From Misgurnus anguillicaudatus (taxonomy: Eukaryota; Chordata; Actinopteri; Cypriniformes; Cobitidae): a stretch of 64,000 bases of DNA. This document shows positions 59,084 to 64,000 of the stretch, one piece after another (position 1 is the first letter of the stretch; every line of letters starts with the position of its first letter). The position numbers were made by a program, and so were the translations under genes. A model generated the notes under the pieces. That model was given only the letters and a program-made list of their open reading frames with translations. It ran no database searches and was not told the DNA's origin. The stretch lies in NCBI RefSeq assembly GCF_027580225.2, contig NC_073339.2, forward strand, positions 40,662,501 to 40,726,500, written 5' to 3'.

Positions 59084-59975
59084 CGAAAATGCCTTGTTGA
59101 TGCTAGAGGTCAGAGGTGAATGGGCCGACTGATTCAAGCTGATAGAAGAGCAACTTTGCCTGAAATAACCACTTGTTACAACCGAGGTATGCAGCAAAGC
59201 ATTTGTGAAGCCACAACACGCACAACCTTGAGACGGATGGGCTACAACAGCAGAAGACCCCACCAGGTACCACTCATCTCCACTACAAATAGGTAAAAAG
59301 AAGCTACAATTTGCACAAGCTCACCAAAATTGGATAGTTGAAGACTAGAAAAATGTTGCCTGGTCTGATGAGTCTCAATTTCTGTTGAGACATTCAGATA
59401 GAGTCAGAATTTGGCGTAAACAGAATGAGACCACTGATTCATCATGCCTTGTTACTACTGTGCAGGCTTGTGGTGGTGGTGTAATGGTGTGTGGGGGATG
59501 TTTTCTTGGCACACTTTAGGCCCCTTAGTTCCAATTGGGCATTGTTTAAATGCCACGGCCTACCTGAGCATTGTTTCTGACAATGTCCATCCCTTTATGA
59601 CCACCATGTACCCATCCTCTGAAGGCTACTTCTAGCAGGATAATGCACCATGTCACAAAGCTCAAATTATTTCAAATTGGTTTCTTGAACATGTCAATAA
59701 GTTCACTGTACTAAAATAGCCCCCACAGTCACCAGATCTCAACCCAATAGAGCATCTTTGGGATCTGGTGGAACGGGAGCTTCGTGCCCTGGATGTGCAT
59801 CCCACAATCTCCATCAACTGCAAGATGCTATCCTATCAATATGGGCCAACATTTCTAAAGAATGCTTTCAGCATCTTGTTGAATCAATGCCATGTAGAAT
59901 TAAGGCAGTTCTGAAGGCGAAAGGGGGACGAACACAGTATTAGTATGGTGTTCCTAATAATCCTTTAGGTGAGTG
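59084..59975 (+). mobile_element. 5'-truncated Tc1-like element
   Basis: Matches the 61670-62878 element in opposite orientation from AAAATGCCTTGTTGATG to the right end AATAATCCTTTAGGTGAGTG. TA follows at 59976-59977, then GATAGATA. The left third is missing. The transposase region keeps TTCYN-type start blocks and GYNSRRP but has stops: TAA at 59294-59296 and TAG in place of Trp after EVED-like context near 59348, with more downstream. Confidence 0.88.
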
Positions 59976-59984
59976 TAGATAGAT

Positions 59985-60215
59985 ATGCTAGATAAGACCC
60001 TTATACCTCAGTTGGGATGTAGAGCCCATTGAAACTGTTGAGGTCCAATAAAGTCTATTAAATTGAGAAAAATCATGGAGGAATGTTTTCCTCAAAAAGA
60101 AAAAATAAATTCTTCTTGAATGAAAATAGAAAGATATAAACATCTTGAATGACATGGGGGTGAATAAATTATCTGGATTTTTTTCATGAAAGTGGAATAT
60201 TCCTTTAACCCATTT
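59985..60215. repeat. Foldback MITE family D, half copy
   Basis: GCTAGATAAGACCCTTATAC to GGAATATTCCTTTAA, the right arm of the 6357-7230 family. Confidence 0.68.
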
Positions 60216-60263
60216 GCGCCTGATGCTGCATGCCGAAACTTTACATCTACCGCCGGTTACTTT

Positions 60264-60372
60264 AAGGCTACGTTCACACTGCATGCTGAAACGACCCAAT
60301 TCCAATTTGCAAAAAAACTTTAAAAAAAAAATCGGAATTGAGCATTAAGCCCTGCAGTGTGAACGTAGCCTT
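60264..60372. repeat. Short palindromic MITE (AAGGCTACGTTCACACTGCA)
   Basis: AAGGCTACGTTCACACTGCA and TGCAGTGTGAACGTAGCCTT are exact inverted ends in 109 bp; inner CCAATTCCAATTT pairs with ATCGGAATTG. Next to a half copy of family D at 59985-60215. Confidence 0.88.
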
Positions 60373-60374
60373 AC

Positions 60375-61440
60375 AGAGGCTTAGATATGATGTTTTTGGT
60401 AGACGTTGACAATTCTTAGTATTTTTTCTGAAAACCCTCAGGAGATAAGGGTATTTATCCTAGAATAACATAGGTTTTAGGTGTTTTAGGAGTAAACATT
60501 TACCTGTTAATTTACCTTACTTGACCTTTTGTTTGGCTCGGTTTGAAAAAAGACGAGAATGTGTGACGTCAACTGTGACGCAGTTTTTTTTTATTAACGA
60601 AAACATAAGCAAACAATGAGTGTAAATACAACACAGTGTTGCACAGTTACACTTCATTTACTCCATTGGATGATGACATTGATTTTTTGCCGTTTTCTGT
60701 CTATCATGCAGTTGCCACGACTACAAAGCATTTTCTGCTTGCATAACACCATCACATGTGTGAACTAGGCTTTGAGGAAAAATAATAACTTCTTAAAGGG
60801 GTTCATAATTAAAAGTTAATCCTATTTGATTGTAGAAATGCAAATGTTTATTAATCATCTATATCCTATAGTAATTACACAAGAATGAGCTTTATTTAAA
60901 GAAAGCTTTCAAGTCGATGCATTTACCTGAGAAAACGTGTAAGAGAGAGAGAGTGAAAGTGCGTATTGAATAGAAAACGCAGTTTATTGCCCAGGTTGCA
61001 GTTTCAAAGCACTGCAGTCACATTAGGAAGTAGTAGGCCAGTAAACTGTTTGTATAATATAAGGAATCAACAGCTCAAATTCACCCAAACAGTGGAGTAA
61101 ACACTGGGCTTATTTACATGCACCATTAGTTTGGGTGGTGTATCCACATAATCATTTGAGGACTATTCACTTACAAGAGTCGTTTTGTGATGCTGTGACC
61201 CTTTCATACTTAAATGCTTTTGGCTTCGTCGTTCTTATCAGGCCTCTAATTAGGGTGACTGTACATGGCACTTGAACCTTTCACAATGCTGTTACGGTTT
61301 GTTTTGTGAAACACACACACATACACGCACTTTCAAGAAACTACCGAATACATTATGCGGTGATGTCATTTCAATGGTTGTTATGGAAACCTAACCTAGG
61401 TCGCAAAACTAATGCAGTTATTGTGTTACTGGCCACGATA
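60375..61440. other. Unremarkable intergenic sequence
   Basis: No open frame with splice support, RNA gene or repeat family recognised. Confidence 0.45.
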
Positions 61441-61477
61441 TACAGTGCTAACACACAGTAAACACCCATTTAGCAGA

Positions 61478-61667
61478 CGGACAGACAGACAAAGAGAGCG
61501 GTAGGTGTGACACACAATGATGTAGATAGGTAGACAGACAGAGTGATAAACAGCAGACAGGTATGTAGATAGATTGATGGCTGAAGAAGTGGGTAGACAC
61601 AGAGAGAGACTGAAAGAGAGAGAGGTAAGTAGAAAGATAGACGGACAGAGATAGATGGATAGATAGA
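61478..61667. repeat. Imperfect GACA/GATA/GAGA tract
   Basis: ACGGACAGACAGACAAAGAG onward to AGATGGATAGATAGA, interrupted. It forms the left flank of the Tc1 element. Confidence 0.85.
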
Positions 61668-61669
61668 TA

Positions 61670-62878
61670 CACTCACCTAAAGTATTTTTAGGAACACCAT
61701 ACTAATACTGTGTTTGACCCCCTTTCGCCTTCAGAACTGCCTTAATTCTACGTGGCATTGATTCAACAAGGTGCTAAAAGCAGAAATGTTGGCCCATATT
61801 GATAGGATAGCATCTTGCAGTTGATGGAGATTTGTGGGCTGCACATCCAGGGCACGAAGCTCCCGTTCCACCACATCCCAAAGATGCTCTATTGGGTTGA
61901 GATCTGGTGACTGGGGGGGCCATTTTAGTACAGTGATCTCATTGTCATGTTCAAGAAACCAATTTGAAATGATTTGAGCTTTGTGACATGGAGCATTATC
62001 CTGCTGGAAGTAACCATCAGAGGACGGGTACATGGTGGTCATAAAGGAATGGATATGGTCAGAAACAATGCTCAGGTAGGCTGGGGCATTTAAATAATGC
62101 CCAATTGGCACTAGGTGCCTAAAGTGTGTCAAGAAAACATCCCCCACACCATTACACCACCATCACCAGCCTGCACAGTGGTAACAAGGCATGATGGATC
62201 CATGTTCTCATTCTGTTTACGCCAAATTCTGACTCTACCATCTGAATGTCTCAACAGAAATCGAGACTCATCAGACCAGGCAACATTTTTTCAGTCTTCA
62301 ACTGTCGAATTTTGGTGAGCTCGTGCAAATTGTAGCCTCTTTTACCTATTTGTATTGGAGATGAGTGATACCCGTTGGGGTCTTCTGCTGTTGTAGCCCA
62401 TCTGCCTCAAGGTTGTGCGCGTTGTGGCTTCACAAATGCTTTGCTGCATACCTCGGTTGTAACGAGTGGTTATTTCAGTCAAAGTTGCTCTTCTATCAGC
62501 TTGAATCAGTCGGCCCATTCTCCTCTGACCTCTAACATCAACAAGGCATTTTGGCCCACAGGACTGCCGCATACTGGATGTTTTTCCCTTTTCACACAAT
62601 TCTTTGTAAATCCTAGAAATGGTTGTGTGTGAAAATCCCAGTAACTGTGCAGATTGTGAAATACTCAGAACGGCCCGTCTGGTACCAACAACCATGCCAC
62701 ACTCAAAATTGCTTAAATTACCTTTCTTTCCCATTCTGACATTCAGTTTGAAGTTCAGGAGATTGTCTTGCCCAGGACCACACCCCTAAATGTATTGAAG
62801 CAACTGCCATGTGATTGGTTGATTAGATAATTGCATTGGAAATTGAACAGGTGTTCCTAATAATCCTTTAGGTGAGTG
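61670..62878 (-). mobile_element. Tc1-like transposon, 1209 bp, nearly complete
   Basis: Inverted ends CACTCACCTAAAGTATTTTT (left; family form AAAGGATTATT) and AATAATCCTTTAGGTGAGTG (right). TA duplicated at 61668-61669 and 62879-62880, inside a GATA array. The transposase reads on the minus strand in two open pieces. Confidence 0.93.
61731..62734 (-). pseudogene. Tc1 transposase, interrupted
   Basis: Minus-strand start at 62734, MGKKGNLSNFECGMVVGTRR. The N-terminal 130 residues hold two helix-turn-helix DNA-binding regions (SISQSAQLLGFSHTTISRIY; TEITTRYNRGM). A TAA at 62342-62344 ends this piece. A later Trp codon before NVAWSDES is also a stop. The catalytic part continues to 61731 with VAWSDES, FQQDNAPCHKAQ and SPDLNPIEHLWD (D, D, E of DD34E all visible). 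Length without breaks would be about 335 residues, as usual for Tc1. Confidence 0.9.
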
Positions 62879-62991
<113 letters not shown>

Positions 62992-63581
62992 CTCTGCAGT
63001 CACATTTTAATTTTATTTTAAGATAAATCATTTCAATCATTTGGATTCTGTGTCTATAATTAAATAACATAAATCCCACAATTAATTTTTTTCAGTGTAG
63101 ATACGGATAGACAGACAGACACCTTATTAATCCTCTCGGGGAAATTGGTTTTGCAAGAGCAGCCAAACACTGTAATACAGAAAATACAAAAAGTGCTCAA
63201 AATATGTGCAATAACCAGATTCAGTATAAAAATTTTGCACAAAGCTAAAAGAGAAATCATTTCTCTCTATTAGATCTCTTTTGTGTATCTGTGCGTGCGT
63301 GCATGTGTGTGTAAGCAAAAGATGCTTAACAAACTGCGGACTATATGAAATATTTGAATGTCTGTTGTGTATGACATGCATATATGAAAAGTTTGATATA
63401 CAGCAGAAATAATGCCATGGCTTGCTGAAATGACTGACTTTGCATCATGGTGCAATATACTGTATGAGATTTGCGGGTCTGTGAATGTGTGTTGGCTAAA
63501 ATTATGTTCAAAAAATGTCTTTACAAATATGAAGCATGTTAAAGTACACTCCAAAAAAATAGGTCTTTGGCTGAACATAAT

Positions 63582-63700
63582 TAAAGGCAGGGTGCATGAA
63601 AGCCAATGTTGACATCTGAAATCACCTAAACAAACACGCCCCTACCCCAATAGAATCTGGACCTTCTTTTGATAGACCCACGCAACCCAGGCAACTATGG
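63582..63700. repeat. Truncated AAAGGCGGGGTGCATGA MITE
   Basis: TTAAAGGCAGGGTGCATGAA and AACACGCCCCTACCCCAATA as in 54883-55056; the right half is lost. Confidence 0.7.
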
Positions 63701-64000
63701 CCCTGTCCCAAATGCCACACTCCGGACTTGAGGTCCTCCTCAGAGTCCACACTTTGATGACATCATGTAGTGCAGACTTTAGGGACCACGTGGTTGCACC
63801 AGAGTCGTATTTTGGGACAGACTCGAGCGTCACGCCGGAAATAGGAAGGAAGTTGCCGGTCAATGTGAACTCCTCCCTTTCGTCGTCTGATTGGTCTGAT
63901 TGCTCTTTTGCAAGGACTTCTGGGTTGGTAAAGTTTGTGAAGCAGTGCGGGCTTTGCCGAAGGCCACATCAAGGGTGCAAAGGGGGCGCTGATGAGCCCA
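63701..64000. repeat. Probable hAT-type MITE (CCCTGTCCCAAATGCCACAC), runs off the window
   Basis: GCCCTGTCCCAAATGCCACA and the later internal TTTTGGGACAGACTCGAGCG, GCCGGAAATAGGAAGGAAGT. The right end is beyond base 64000. Confidence 0.5.

Overview
The window looks like nuclear DNA of a cyprinid-type teleost fish. It holds intron-split vertebrate genes spread thinly through AT-rich sequence packed with Tc1/mariner copies, hAT-like and foldback MITEs, tRNA-derived SINE fragments and microsatellites. The species call is inference from gene architecture and repeat style. No bacterial, organellar or viral region and no CRISPR array was seen.

Genes. (1) 304-10513, plus strand: the last six coding exons of an SGLT-family sodium/sugar cotransporter, best matched to SLC5A10 (SGLT5); the 5' exons lie before base 1. 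(2) 30669 down to 15634, minus strand: a complete five-exon GRAP adaptor gene (SH3-SH2-SH3, about 214 residues). The two genes are tail to tail about 5.1 kb apart, the same relationship the human genes have on 17p11.2, so the two identifications support each other. (3) 34516-52745, plus strand: a chain of exon-like blocks with good splice sites and compatible phases that may be a third gene. I could not identify it. Its first blocks, giving a membrane-like segment and about 66 further residues, are the best supported.

Repeats by region. 0-15 kb: nested foldback MITEs in SLC5A10 introns, including a 0.87 kb element at 6357-7230, and a decayed 1.5 kb Tc1 copy (8632-10157) sitting inside a GACA/GATA array. 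15-31 kb: GRAP introns with a hAT MITE (16379-16670), an expanded MITE (18597-20297), nested foldbacks (22580-23380) and a 1.34 kb element with a possible 6-bp target duplication (27642-28982). 31-54 kb: a 1053-bp TA-flanked element inside another MITE (42498-43550), twin 0.92 kb elements with 4-bp target duplications (44952-45870 and 52798-53714), and a doubly interrupted MITE (48717-49578). 54-64 kb: no gene seen; two copies of one Tc1 family (59084-59975 and 61670-62878), both abutting GATA repeats, plus further MITEs.

GRAP would act in receptor-tyrosine-kinase and antigen-receptor signalling in the cytoplasm, and SLC5A10 in apical sugar uptake. Nothing suggests a functional link between them; they are simply conserved neighbours. 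The points most worth checking are the GRAP C-terminal SH3 (loss of its ligand-binding tryptophan), the unidentified gene, and the 917-919 bp and 1053-bp elements, whose boundaries can be read to the base.
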